From NCBI GenBank assembly GCA_964390715.1, contig CAYMIM010000013.1:27451-91450 (forward strand): a DNA stretch of 64,000 nucleotides. Direction: 5' to 3'. This DNA is from JACOVP01 sp964390715 (GTDB lineage Archaea > Nanobdellota > Nanobdellia > SCGC-AAA011-G17 > UBA489). Shown in pieces: positions 15,506 through 24,256 of the stretch (positions are counted from its first letter, which is position 1; the number at the start of each line of letters is the position of its first letter). A program made the translations under genes and the position numbers. Below the pieces are notes generated by a model. It worked only from the letters and a program-made list of their open reading frames with translations. It did not search any database and was not told where the DNA came from.

Positions 15506-17410
15506 ATGGCCTCAATTATTGATGAAATCTTAAAGCACCTTCCAGAAAACGCGCAGATTAGTGAAACGATTTTCGAGGGAGCTAATATTATCTTGTACAC
15601 CAAGAGTAGAGACTTCTTCATTAATCATCATGACGCGATCAGGAATATTGTCAGCATCATCAAGAAGCGTGTTGAGCTCCGTCCAGATGCTTCTATCACT
15701 GTCGATCCAGAGAAAGCTGAGGCGATCATCAAGAAGATTATTCCAGAAGACGCGGGCATTGTGAAGATCATTTTCGACATTCCACGATCCATTGTTATCA
15801 TCGACGCTGAGCGTCCGGGCGTAGTCATAGGCAAGCAAGGAGAGTTGTTACGGGAGATCAAGCAGCAAGTCTATTGGGTTCCTTTGATTCGCAGAACACC
15901 CGCTTTGCGATCACAGATCATTGAGAACATTCATCAGGTCTTGTATGAGAACAATGACTATAGAAAGAAATTCCTCGACAAGGTAGGCCATCGTATTTAT
16001 GACGGTTGGCTAAGAGGAGAGAAAAAACAGGAATGGATCCGTATAACAGTTTTAGGCGCTGGTCGTCATGTCGGTCGCTCCTGTATGTTTCTCCAAACTC
16101 CAGAATCAAGAATTTTATTAGACTGTGGAGTCAATGTCGCGGCTTCAGAGCAGGACGCCTATCCGCAATTAGACACGCCAGAATTCCGTATGGAAGAATT
16201 AGACGCTGTCATTCTCGCGCATTCACACATTGATCATGGCGGTTTCATTCCTTACTTGTATAAGATGGGGTATCGTGGTCCAGTCTATGCTACTGCTCCA
16301 ACAAGAGATGTCATCGCTTTACTCACGTTAGATTACATTGGTGTCGCGTTCAAGCAGGCGAAAAAAGCGCTCTACGCGGCGACAGACATTCGTGAGATGG
16401 TCAAGCATACTATTTGTTTAGACTATGGTGAAGTGACTGATATTACGCCGGATATTCGTCTCACCTTTTACAACGCGGGTCACATTTTGGGAAGTTCCAT
16501 GGTCCACTTGCACATCGGCAATGGGCTGCATAATTTATTGTACACAAGTGATTTCAAGTACACGCGCACAGCGTTATTGGAAGCCGCTGAATCAAGATTC
16601 CCTCGTTTGGAAACCGTCATTATGGAAAGTACCTATGGCGCGAAAACTGATGTGTTGAATCCAAGAAAAGAAGCGGAAGACGCGTTGCTCGAGGCGGCAA
16701 GACAAACCATCGATCGTGGCGGAAAAGTGCTCATTCCTGTCTTGGGAGTTGGTCGCGCGCAGGAGATTATGCTCATCCTCGAAGAAGCTGTGCGTACGGG
16801 AAAATTAATGAAAGTGCCTATTTATGTGCACGGTATGGTATGGGACGTGACTGCTATTCACACTGCCTATCCAGATTTCCTCAATCGCAATATCAGAAAA
16901 GCGATCTTCCATAAAGATGAGAATCCATTCTTGTCAGACATCTTCAAGCGTGTTGGTTCAAGAAAAGAGCAGGATCAAGTAGTCAATGAAGAAGGTCCAT
17001 GTATTATTTTAGCTACTGCGGGTTTCCTCAACGCGGGAGCGTCTCTAGAATACTTCAAGTTGCTCGCGAATAATCCAAAAAATACTCTCATTTTCGTTTC
17101 CTATCAATATGAAGGAAGTGTGGGTCGCAAAGTACAGGCGGGAGATCGCGAAGTGCAATTGCCCAATACAGGGGAACGTCCAGAAACAGTCAAAGTCAAC
17201 ATGGTTGTCAAGTCCATTAGCTCTTTAACCGGTCACGCTGGTCGTAATGAATTGATGCGTTTCGTCCATGATCTGTCACCTCGTCCAAAAAAGATCATTA
17301 TCAACCACGGAGAAGCGAGCAAATGCTTGGATTTGGCTTCATCCCTCTACAAGCTATCGCACATCGAAACCATTGCTCCAAGAAATCTCGATTCTATTAG
17401 ATTGTTGTAA
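15506..17410 (+). CDS. fttA: FttA (aCPSF1), transcription termination nuclease
   Basis: 634 residues. Archaeal CPSF73-like beta-CASP ribonuclease that ends transcription at U-rich sites. Two KH-like domains at the N-terminus (about 1-145, with VIGKQGELLREI) are followed by a metallo-beta-lactamase domain with HSHIDHGGF (about 239-247). The beta-CASP insert has GVGRAQEIMLIL and TAGFLNAGAS, and the C-terminal metal ligands are in SLTGHAGRNEL and INHGE. Full-length, start well placed. It follows psmB by 68 bp; the proximity is seen in other archaea. Confidence 0.96.
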   Translation: MASIIDEILKHLPENAQISETIFEGANIILYTKSRDFFINHHDAIRNIVSIIKKRVELRPDASITVDPEKAEAIIKKIIPEDAGIVKIIFDIPRSIVIIDAERPGVVIGKQGELLREIKQQVYWVPLIRRTPALRSQIIENIHQVLYENNDYRKKFLDKVGHRIYDGWLRGEKKQEWIRITVLGAGRHVGRSCMFLQTPESRILLDCGVNVAASEQDAYPQLDTPEFRMEELDAVILAHSHIDHGGFIPYLYKMGYRGPVYATAPTRDVIALLTLDYIGVAFKQAKKALYAATDIREMVKHTICLDYGEVTDITPDIRLTFYNAGHILGSSMVHLHIGNGLHNLLYTSDFKYTRTALLEAAESRFPRLETVIMESTYGAKTDVLNPRKEAEDALLEAARQTIDRGGKVLIPVLGVGRAQEIMLILEEAVRTGKLMKVPIYVHGMVWDVTAIHTAYPDFLNRNIRKAIFHKDENPFLSDIFKRVGSRKEQDQVVNEEGPCIILATAGFLNAGASLEYFKLLANNPKNTLIFVSYQYEGSVGRKVQAGDREVQLPNTGERPETVKVNMVVKSISSLTGHAGRNELMRFVHDLSPRPKKIIINHGEASKCLDLASSLYKLSHIETIAPRNLDSIRLL

Positions 17411-17460
17411 GAATTCCGAAAAAAGAGTAAATTTTCCGAAATTCAGTGTTTTTCCGAAAA

Positions 17461-17470
17461 GTTTATAAAA
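17461..17470 (+). promoter_or_regulatory. TATA box for vapBC
   Basis: GTTTATAAAA lies 22 bp before the ATG at 17492, implying a leaderless vapB mRNA. Confidence 0.55.
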
Positions 17471-17491
17471 CTTAAAAAACTAAGAATAGTG

Positions 17492-17764
17492 ATGGAACAA
17501 GTATACACATTCATGACTGATAAGGTAAAGCTAGGAAATAAAGGGCAACTAACCATACCTAAAAAGATTCGTGATGAAAGTAATTATAAGAAGAATGATA
17601 CATTTATTCTAAAGCGTATGCCGAGTGGTACAATGACGCTAGAGAAACAACAAAAGAGCGATCCTTACGATATGATGTTCAAGGCGATCGCGATGGCTCC
17701 TAAATTTAATGCGGACAAGGCGTGGGAAGAAGTAAGAGCGGAACGAAAGCGTGAAAGGTCATGA
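17492..17764 (+). CDS. vapB: VapB-type antitoxin, AbrB domain
   Basis: 90 residues. The N-terminal part, VKLGNKGQLTIPKKIRD with NDTFILKR, is a SpoVT/AbrB DNA-binding hairpin. The C-terminal part (DPYDMMFKAIAMAP and AWEEVRAERKRER) is the amphipathic toxin-neutralising segment. The ATG at 17492 is preferred over the GTG at 17489 because of the TATA spacing. It overlaps vapC by 4 bp (ATGA), and a truncated copy of its C-terminus lies just beyond vapC. Confidence 0.85.
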   Translation: MEQVYTFMTDKVKLGNKGQLTIPKKIRDESNYKKNDTFILKRMPSGTMTLEKQQKSDPYDMMFKAIAMAPKFNADKAWEEVRAERKRERS

Positions 17765-18162
17765 AATATTGCGCGGATACGTGGTTTATTCTAAAAGTAT
17801 TTGAAAAAGACCAGCAAGGAGCGCAGATTATAGAGGATACAAAATTAGGAAAAGCGAGGATAATAATACCTATCAGCACATTCGCGGAAGCGACAAAAAA
17901 ACTAATGCAAGGGGGCGTTCCATACAGTGTAATCGAATTATTTTTTCAAGGAGTTGAAAGCTCAGAAAAAGTAACATTAATTAGTCTAGAAAAAGATATC
18001 GCTCTCGAAGCGGCGAAAATTGCGTTAAGCTATAATATAGCGATGCTGGACGCGTTTGTAGCCGCGACAGCGAAAACAATGGGCTGTGAGTACGTTCTCA
18101 CTAAAGATACGGATTTTAAGCCATTGATAAAAGGAAATTATCTAAAAGTAAAATCTTGGTAA
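17761..18162 (+). CDS. vapC: VapC-type PIN-domain toxin
   Basis: 133 residues. PIN-domain ribonuclease, usually cutting tRNA or rRNA. The four acidic residues of the fold are visible: Asp in YCADTWF (about 5), Glu in STFAEATKK, Asp in MLDAFVAATA and Asp in LTKDTDF, which suggests an active toxin. Coupled to vapB by a 4-bp overlap. Confidence 0.88.
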   Translation: MKYCADTWFILKVFEKDQQGAQIIEDTKLGKARIIIPISTFAEATKKLMQGGVPYSVIELFFQGVESSEKVTLISLEKDIALEAAKIALSYNIAMLDAFVAATAKTMGCEYVLTKDTDFKPLIKGNYLKVKSW

Positions 18163-18179
18163 GAGTTGATTACAAGAAC

Positions 18180-18314
18180 ATGATGATGCGAGAAAAACAA
18201 AAAATAAAGACGCCTGAAGACAGACTGATAGAGATAGTAAAAAAAGTCCCTCACTTTGGTTGGAAACAGGCGTGGAAAGAAGTGAAAGCGGAAAGGAAAT
18301 GTGAAATATCTTGA
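18180..18314 (+). pseudogene. VapB C-terminal relic
   Basis: A 44-codon ORF starting with three ATGs. Its second half, RLIEIVKKVPHFGWKQAWKEVKAERKCE, aligns with the toxin-binding tail of VapB (MMFKAIAMAPKF...AWEEVRAERKRE) in protein and DNA. The AbrB half is missing and no vapC follows; only a short GTGAAATAT like the vapC start remains. Interpreted as the leftover of a duplicated vapBC. It might still be expressed as a mini-antitoxin. Confidence 0.6.
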
Positions 18315-18354
18315 AGTTTTATTGATATTACTATTAAGTAGGAACAAAAAGAAA

Positions 18355-18363
18355 GATTTATAT
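18355..18363 (+). promoter_or_regulatory. TATA box for the signal-peptidase-like gene
   Basis: ATTTATATA lies 23 bp before the ATG at 18387, fitting a leaderless transcript. Confidence 0.55.
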
Positions 18364-18386
18364 AGGACCTTTTTCCCAGAGAAGAT

Positions 18387-18881
18387 ATGAAAACCTATGG
18401 CTTTATGATGGTCTTCTTGCTGGGTATGATAATAGGAGTTCTTTTCCTTGCGTATGTGCCTCAAGATAAGCTCGAAATTCCTCTGTCAAAAGAAGTTCGA
18501 GAAACACCTATTCAAGCGCCTAAAGATCGTATCCAAGATGAGAGTATCCAGGTCTTCAACGACAAGGTCGTTATTGATCTCAAAGATTTGAACGGGAGAA
18601 AAGTATCTTGGTCATCTTATGCGGACACAGAATCCATGGTGCCAACTTTAGATCAGGGATGTAATGGGTTGGAATTTGTTCCTGCTTCACAAAAAGATCT
18701 CCATGAGGGTGACATGGTCGCTTTCGAGAAAAACAAAAGGATGATTATCCATCGAATTCAAAAAATGGGTCAAGATCAAGAAGGATGGTTCGCCATTACG
18801 AAAGGAGACAACAACCAGTATAATGATGGCAAGGTCCGCTGGTCAGAAATAAAATATGTGACCTTCGGCATTATCTGTTAA
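18387..18881 (+). CDS. S26 signal peptidase-like membrane protein
   Basis: 164 residues. One N-terminal membrane helix (about 5-24) is followed by an extracytoplasmic S24/S26-type domain with ESMVPTL (nucleophile Ser near 82), MIIHRI (His where bacterial enzymes have Lys) and KGDNNQYNDG. This Ser-His arrangement is the one known for archaeal/ER-type signal peptidases. The domain is shorter than typical SPase I and preceded by a 50-residue linker. It could be a specialised peptidase for surface proteins. Converges with and overlaps the acidic zinc protein by 4 bp. Confidence 0.7.
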   Translation: MKTYGFMMVFLLGMIIGVLFLAYVPQDKLEIPLSKEVRETPIQAPKDRIQDESIQVFNDKVVIDLKDLNGRKVSWSSYADTESMVPTLDQGCNGLEFVPASQKDLHEGDMVAFEKNKRMIIHRIQKMGQDQEGWFAITKGDNNQYNDGKVRWSEIKYVTFGIIC

Positions 18882-19153
18882 AGCTTGGATAATTTTTTCT
18901 CTTGATATTCATGCAGGCATTCTTGTGAGCAGAACTTTAAAGTTTCATCATCAAATTCTTCCTCTACAGCGGAGTCTTCAATCATCTTTTTGCATTGAGC
19001 GCATTTGATAACAACTTCACTTTCATTATAGCCTTTCATGAAGCCTTCATCTACATCATCTAATTCATCTTCATCTTCTAGAAGTTCTTCTGGATCAGAA
19101 TAGACATCATCATCTTTCTCATCTACTCCAATAGTATCATCGTCCTCTCCCAT
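18878..19153 (-). CDS. Acidic zinc-finger protein
   Basis: 91 residues from the ATG at 19153 (a TTG two codons earlier is possible). The first half is extremely Asp/Glu-rich and ends in DDVDEGFMKGYN. The second half has CAQCKK and FCSQECLHEYQEKK, a treble-clef finger of the MYM/TRASH-like type, probably binding zinc. The order acid patch, GFMxGY, CxxC, CxxC matches the two separate small genes at 4143 and 4330. Function unknown. Confidence 0.7.
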   Translation of the reverse strand: MGEDDDTIGVDEKDDDVYSDPEELLEDEDELDDVDEGFMKGYNESEVVIKCAQCKKMIEDSAVEEEFDDETLKFCSQECLHEYQEKKLSKL

Positions 19154-19231
19154 AAGCAAATCGCCAGAAAAATCCTATTTAAGCTTATCGTTGCTGTAAG
19201 CGTTGTTTCTGAAAAGAGACATTAAGGGACA

Positions 19232-19690
19232 TTAACACGTCATGGTGTCAAAGGAAGTCTGGATAGTGTCACGATGACTCTTATAAGTGGAAGAAATGCA
19301 GGAAAAATCAGCTAAATAAGTATAGCCAGAAGGGCAGCTCAAGATACGCGCGTCTCCCACTCGCTCATCAAGAATAGTGTAGTGCGCAGTCACAAATGAT
19401 TCTAAGACTGTGTAGTCTCCAAGTGCCATGGGATCGCTAGAGCGAAGAGAAGCGAAGAAGGATTGCGCGGCTTGCAAATAAGTTTGTGTGGAAATAGTCA
19501 GGTTGAAGGCGCAAGATTTATCCGCAAAAAAAATTCCAGTTGGTTTTCCAGCGACATTGGTAGTCATCTGCTCTTCACCCATATCAGGGACATCTAGGGA
19601 AAAAGTGTAGTGACGAAGATGAACAGAAGGAGTGCATCCGCTTAAAAAAAGAGTGAAGAAGAGAATAAGAAAGAAATAATAGTTAGGCAT
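19232..19690 (-). CDS. Lipoprotein of unknown function
   Basis: 152 residues. The signal segment YFFLILFFTLFLSGC has a lipobox-like LSGC at Cys-19, then a mostly beta domain with five further cysteines, probably disulfide-bonded outside the cell. Not recognised. It starts 7 bp after the cysteine-rich pilin-like gene on the same strand and is presumably cotranscribed. Confidence 0.7.
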   Translation of the reverse strand: MPNYYFFLILFFTLFLSGCTPSVHLRHYTFSLDVPDMGEEQMTTNVAGKPTGIFFADKSCAFNLTISTQTYLQAAQSFFASLRSSDPMALGDYTVLESFVTAHYTILDERVGDARILSCPSGYTYLADFSCISSTYKSHRDTIQTSFDTMTC

Positions 19691-19697
19691 GGCGCGA

Positions 19698-21701
19698 TTA
19701 GTCTATTTTTCCACTACCAGTAATGGGGTAGCAACAGTTATTGACGTCGCATCCATATTTTTCTGGATCTCCACAATCGCTAGGCTGAGAACAGCTTTGC
19801 CCGCCAGTTTTACAAATAGGAGGTTTAGGATCTGGCTGACAGGAGCAACCGCTTGGACCATTAGGTTTGCAAGTGTAGTTGGGTGAGCAAGCGCCGCCAC
19901 AAACAAGCCCTGAACAATAAGGCAATGCTCTGCAACCGCTCGGAGTGATTGGTCCTGTTGTAGATCCTCCTGGGCCCCATCCTGGGAGAGCGGGTGGTAA
20001 TGGCGGCACTACAGGTGCTGGATCGCCTGGTCCGCCGGGATAAGGTCCAACTGCTCTGCGAGCACTTCCACTACAAGTACAGTCTGCTAAACAGGTAGTT
20101 CCTGCGGGACAATAACCTACAGTACCAGGCTCACATTCTTCGAAAAAATCAACCCGACCATTGCCACAGCTACTGCCACCTAAAGGTCGACAGTCACAGA
20201 AAGCGGTGCATTCTTTTCCAACAGGACAACCTGAAGGACTTTTTCCAGTATCACATTGCTCCCATCCTGTAGATGAAATTTTACCATCGCCACAATAATC
20301 AGTAAAAGTATAGCAGGTGCATCCTTTAGTGCATACTTTGCCAGTACCACAGCCACTAGAAAGAATAGGATCACCATTATTCGCGCCATCATCGCAAAAT
20401 TCTGGACCCTCGATGTTACCATTGCCACAAAATGCGGGAGGAATACTGGGTGATGTGCATTGACAAGTGAGATGACTACAGCGTTGTGGTGAAGTGCAAG
20501 CTCCAGGAGGAATAACTTGACCGTTTGCATCAAATTCACAATTTTCTGAACCTTCAATACGACCATCGCCACAAGTACTGCCGATGCTAGGAGGTTCACA
20601 AACACCACCTTTAAGAAGATTACAAATATCGCCTAAATTGCATTCACTGTTTTTAGTGCAGGGTCTGCAGGCGCCAAAAATAGGGCTAACAATTTCTTTG
20701 TCGCAGATTTCATTGCCATAGTTGCATTCATTATTGCCACCACAAGGGCGACATTGTTTAATGAGAGTATCACAGATGGGTTTTTTTGGATCTTGCGATT
20801 TGCATTCTGCATTGTTAATACAAAGACCAATACCTTCTCTACCACAACGGGAAGGTTGTGTAGAATCAATACACCATTCAGTAGGGTTGCAATCCTTAAC
20901 GATCCTACCGTTACTATAATAGGGTGTTTTAGTTCCTGCTGGAGAGTCACAAGGTTCACAATAATGAGAGAGTGTATTGCAAACCATGGCGGGATAATTA
21001 CAATCTTTATTTGTTAGACATGATTTAAAAGGATCACTACACCGTCCGCCTAAGCATATTTGTCCACTAGTAGTACATTGATTATCTCTGGCGCAAGGAA
21101 TACAGACACCATTGGCAATATCACAAAGACCCGTAGTTTTCTCGCAGTCTTCATTTTTACTGCAGGAGCATTTGCATGCTTGTGGATGCTCGCGGGGGAA
21201 GCAGCCTAAAGAAGTTACAGAGCTGCCACAGGCAGATTTATCTTTGCCGTCGCATTGCTCAAAAGCTTCTCGTTGATTATTGCCACATTCATAAAGCAAA
21301 ACATTGGTATCATTATTATAGAGTTGGACATAATGTAATCCTTCATTCAAAGGAAGAACACCAACAACATCTGCGGGTACGTTCAGTGTCATGTCATTGC
21401 CAGCTAATTTGTAGCACAGCATGCCTTTATTACACCATCTTGTTGATCCGCCACTGCTTGGACCAACTTGTTGTTGAGTAACTCCGCTAGGGACGCGCAT
21501 GACAACAACACTGGAAGTGCCAGAACCTAAATTATTGACTTGGGTAATCCCGACATTTAACGCTTGTAAAGCGTCTTGTAATTCTGCCAAGCGATTGCTG
21601 TCAATGCGTTCTGTGGAGAAGAAAAGTAAGGGAATAATGACAACTAAGATAACACAAGTTAAGATCAAATAATCAAACGTAGATTGTGCTTGCTTCTGCA
21701 T
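19698..21701 (-). CDS. Cysteine-rich surface protein with pilin-like signal
   Basis: 667 residues from the ATG at 21701. Upstream in-frame codons contain the TATA box and are not coding. The N-terminus QKQAQSTFDYLIL followed by a hydrophobic helix resembles an archaeal class III (type IV pilin) signal, with Asp where Glu is usual. After about 130 residues comes a long cysteine-rich array. First are short CxxDNQC/GQICxxGRC-type units, then four to five repeats of the CGDGxIE.xExCDxG type seen in Myxococcus cysteine-rich repeats. A Pro/Gly linker and a final Cys cluster follow. Likely an adhesive or structural surface filament component. Confidence 0.75.
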   Translation of the reverse strand: MQKQAQSTFDYLILTCVILVVIIPLLFFSTERIDSNRLAELQDALQALNVGITQVNNLGSGTSSVVVMRVPSGVTQQQVGPSSGGSTRWCNKGMLCYKLAGNDMTLNVPADVVGVLPLNEGLHYVQLYNNDTNVLLYECGNNQREAFEQCDGKDKSACGSSVTSLGCFPREHPQACKCSCSKNEDCEKTTGLCDIANGVCIPCARDNQCTTSGQICLGGRCSDPFKSCLTNKDCNYPAMVCNTLSHYCEPCDSPAGTKTPYYSNGRIVKDCNPTEWCIDSTQPSRCGREGIGLCINNAECKSQDPKKPICDTLIKQCRPCGGNNECNYGNEICDKEIVSPIFGACRPCTKNSECNLGDICNLLKGGVCEPPSIGSTCGDGRIEGSENCEFDANGQVIPPGACTSPQRCSHLTCQCTSPSIPPAFCGNGNIEGPEFCDDGANNGDPILSSGCGTGKVCTKGCTCYTFTDYCGDGKISSTGWEQCDTGKSPSGCPVGKECTAFCDCRPLGGSSCGNGRVDFFEECEPGTVGYCPAGTTCLADCTCSGSARRAVGPYPGGPGDPAPVVPPLPPALPGWGPGGSTTGPITPSGCRALPYCSGLVCGGACSPNYTCKPNGPSGCSCQPDPKPPICKTGGQSCSQPSDCGDPEKYGCDVNNCCYPITGSGKID

Positions 21702-21786
21702 GATACTCTTTTCCTTAAGGCTTATTTTTTCAGGATGGTATAAATACTTTATGAACAACTCTCAAGGAATAACAAAAAGAAGCAAA

Positions 21787-21795
21787 GTTTATATA
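21787..21795 (+). promoter_or_regulatory. TATA box for first pilin-like gene
   Basis: GTTTATATA lies 65 bp before the ATG at 21861. A ribosome-binding AGAGGTGG sits about 7 bp before that ATG. Confidence 0.55.
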
Positions 21796-21860
21796 CTACT
21801 GCAACGTCAAAAATTGTATCCATGTTCAAACAAAGTAAACGAATAAGAGGTGGTAAGAGA

Positions 21861-22346
21861 ATGGTGCAAAAAAGAGGACAAGCGGCCATGGAGTTCTTGA
21901 TGACTTATGGCTGGGCGTTGTTAGTAGTTTTAATCGCGATTGGCGCTTTAGCGTTCTTCGGAGTATTGAATCCAAGTAGATTCTTGCCGAACTCCTGTAC
22001 TTTAGCTCCAGGATTTAGTTGCAATGACTTCAGAGCAAGTGATGGCGATGATAATATCCTTGTTGTGATTCAAAATGGATTAGGTGACAATCTCAACTCA
22101 GTTACTTTAAAGTTATCTGGTAGTAACCCTGATTGTGGCGGTTCATCATCAACAACAGGAAGAGCATTTACACCAGGATCAACGACACTCAATGATGGTG
22201 CATCAACTCAATTTACCATGGCCTGTACTGCAGGTAACTTGGTTAAAGGAAATAAGTTGAAAGGAGACCTTCAAATTGATTATACTATCGGAACAGGTCT
22301 TGCACATAAAAAAATTGGTCAACTAGTTGTTGGAATTGAAGCGTAG
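21861..22346 (+). CDS. Type IV pilin-like protein 1
   Basis: 161 residues. Class III signal peptide MVQKRGQ followed by AAMEFLMTYGWALLVVLIAI, with the cleavage site after Gly-Gln region and the conserved Glu at +5-like position. The hydrophobic helix assembles pilins, and a small beta-rich head with Cys pairs follows. The ATG at 21861 is chosen because AGAGGTGG precedes it and the paralog at 31324 begins at the same point. Its first 125 bp are almost identical to that paralog. A T-rich tract after the stop looks like an archaeal terminator. Confidence 0.9.
   Translation: MVQKRGQAAMEFLMTYGWALLVVLIAIGALAFFGVLNPSRFLPNSCTLAPGFSCNDFRASDGDDNILVVIQNGLGDNLNSVTLKLSGSNPDCGGSSSTTGRAFTPGSTTLNDGASTQFTMACTAGNLVKGNKLKGDLQIDYTIGTGLAHKKIGQLVVGIEA
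21864..21988 (+). repeat. Pilin 5' repeat, copy 1
   Basis: 125 bp encoding the class III signal and pilin helix. It matches 31324-31448 with only three differences, all synonymous, while the downstream coding sequences diverge. Confidence 0.9.
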
Positions 22347-22378
22347 TCCTTCTTTTCTTTCTTTTTCTTTATTTTAAT
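22347..22378 (+). terminator. U-rich terminator after pilin 1
   Basis: The region directly after the stop is dominated by T and C runs (CTTCTTTTCTTTCTTTTTC), the type of tract at which archaeal RNA polymerase and FttA terminate. Confidence 0.5.
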
Positions 22379-22414
22379 AAACTATAAAAAGAGTGTTCTT
22401 TATAAAAATTTCAC

Positions 22415-24256
22415 ATGAAAAAGAAAACAGAGATAATCCTTGTTATTCTATTATTGTTGCTTGCTACAGCATGGAGATTTATTTTTTGGCATAATGGCAT
22501 TTTTGGTTCAGATGCTCTTTATCACTATAGTGTTGTAGAACAAGCACTTAAAGAAGGAAAACTATCTAATGATAACCTATTGTCAGTGTGCTACGAAGGA
22601 ATAACTACTGGACATCCTCAGGGGTATTATGTTGTGCCTTATTTTCTAGGAAAAATCGTGGGAGTTGATAATGCATTCATAATAGCTCCGATAATTCTAG
22701 GATTAATAACGCTTTTTTGTGCATACTTGCTCATTAAGTCAATATGGAATACTAAAGTTGCGCTGCTCACGCTTTTTTTTCTCGCGATTTCATTAGGACA
22801 TATCTCTAAGTCATTTGCTTTTTCATGGAGGGGAGAAAATATAGTCTATCCGTTCATTCTTTTATCCTTATTCTGGATGCTAAAATCCTTTTCAAAAAAG
22901 GAAAAAAGCTCTGCCATCCTTGCTGGAATCATATCTGGTCTTACAGCATGGTTCTGGAATGGATACCCCTTAGTGATGATTGTTTTCTTTTGCGCACTTT
23001 TTTTCTACATTAGTTGCCAGTACTTCAAAGCAGACATATTGAGGTTTAAAGAAGAGATAAATTTAGCAACAATAAGTGTAGGAAGCCAAGCAGTCGTATT
23101 AATGTCAATTATCTACCTAACTGAGCAGTCAGGAAAAGCAGTCTTGTTTGGAAAAGAATATTATCTTTGGGGTGTACTAATGAGTATACTTGCTCTTTGG
23201 GTTTTAAGAATAAGCAAGGTAAAAAAAACGAAAAAACCATTTATTGGTGTTGTAATCATAGGAGCAGGTATAGTTTTCCTTTTATGGAATAAAATAAGGA
23301 CAATCGCACAAGGTTTTGGTTCAATAAAGCCAGAAATGCCCATTCTTGAGCTACAACAAACATTGCCTCATCAATATTTTTTCGCATTTTACATACTATG
23401 CGTCACAAGTATTTTAGGTTTGTATTTTTTCTGTAAAGAATTCAATAATAAAAAAGCAATTTTCGCAGGCTTATTAATGCCTAGTCTCTATTTAATAATC
23501 ACTGCTAGTAGATATATTTATTTTGCGAGCATCCCCATAATCACATTGACAGCTATATTCTTAAACAATAAAAAAATTATAAGAAAGAAATTTGATATCT
23601 TTATTGTAATAACTTTTGCCTTAATGGCTATAATGATGATCTACTCGTTGTATGCGGTACCAAGATATTTTTCAGAAAGTTTATTTATTGATACTCAAGA
23701 GCCTTATTTGTTTATAAAAGAGAATAGTGAGACGGATGCGTGCGTTGTTGAAATCTCTGGGCGTGGAGCAACTATTGAGGGATTGTCAAAACGATATTCG
23801 TATTTTGAACCAATAGGATTTTCTGAAGAAAGACATAGAAAAGTAGGATCCTTCCTTTTGGCGAATACTTCTGAGAATACGCTAGGGATCGATAATCTCT
23901 ACATACTCCTTAATTATCGCGATTTTTCAAAATTAAGAGGGATGGCAAAAGCTGCTGAAAAGAATAATATTACTTTTTTCAGAATAAATGAAGGCATGAA
24001 TGAAAAAGTGAATGAAACTAAAGTAAAAGAAGATTCTAATTTCATGAAATATATCTATGTAAATGAAAAAATGTTCATAAATGAAAGTGGCAAAGGATGT
24101 GTATATGTCTATTTAAGTGATTATTTTTATCTAAGTGATGAAATCTGTGAATCAAACATGTTTAAAATGATTACCAACCAAACTATGAAAAATTTCAAGA
24201 ATGTTTATTTCAAAGATGGTTATGCTATCTACAAGTACGAAGTTAGTGCTTCTTAA
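22415..24256 (+). CDS. STT3/AglB-like GT-C membrane glycosyltransferase
   Basis: 613 residues. About twelve membrane helices occupy the first 420 residues, followed by a soluble C-terminal domain. The first extracytoplasmic loop has GSDALYHY (about 31-38), corresponding to the STT3 metal-binding acidic motif, and FSWRGENIVYP resembles the second conserved loop. The WWDYG motif of oligosaccharyltransferases was not found in the C-terminal domain. The protein may therefore be a divergent oligosaccharyltransferase or another GT-C enzyme using a polyprenyl-linked sugar. Several N-x-S/T sites are present. Tail-to-tail overlap of 14 bp with the next gene. Confidence 0.6.
   Translation: MKKKTEIILVILLLLLATAWRFIFWHNGIFGSDALYHYSVVEQALKEGKLSNDNLLSVCYEGITTGHPQGYYVVPYFLGKIVGVDNAFIIAPIILGLITLFCAYLLIKSIWNTKVALLTLFFLAISLGHISKSFAFSWRGENIVYPFILLSLFWMLKSFSKKEKSSAILAGIISGLTAWFWNGYPLVMIVFFCALFFYISCQYFKADILRFKEEINLATISVGSQAVVLMSIIYLTEQSGKAVLFGKEYYLWGVLMSILALWVLRISKVKKTKKPFIGVVIIGAGIVFLLWNKIRTIAQGFGSIKPEMPILELQQTLPHQYFFAFYILCVTSILGLYFFCKEFNNKKAIFAGLLMPSLYLIITASRYIYFASIPIITLTAIFLNNKKIIRKKFDIFIVITFALMAIMMIYSLYAVPRYFSESLFIDTQEPYLFIKENSETDACVVEISGRGATIEGLSKRYSYFEPIGFSEERHRKVGSFLLANTSENTLGIDNLYILLNYRDFSKLRGMAKAAEKNNITFFRINEGMNEKVNETKVKEDSNFMKYIYVNEKMFINESGKGCVYVYLSDYFYLSDEICESNMFKMITNQTMKNFKNVYFKDGYAIYKYEVSAS

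Noticed and set aside
20180..20959. Alternative minus-strand frames inside the cysteine-rich gene
   Set aside because: Cys/Gly-rich coding leaves open alternative frames; the main frame has the signal peptide and repeats.
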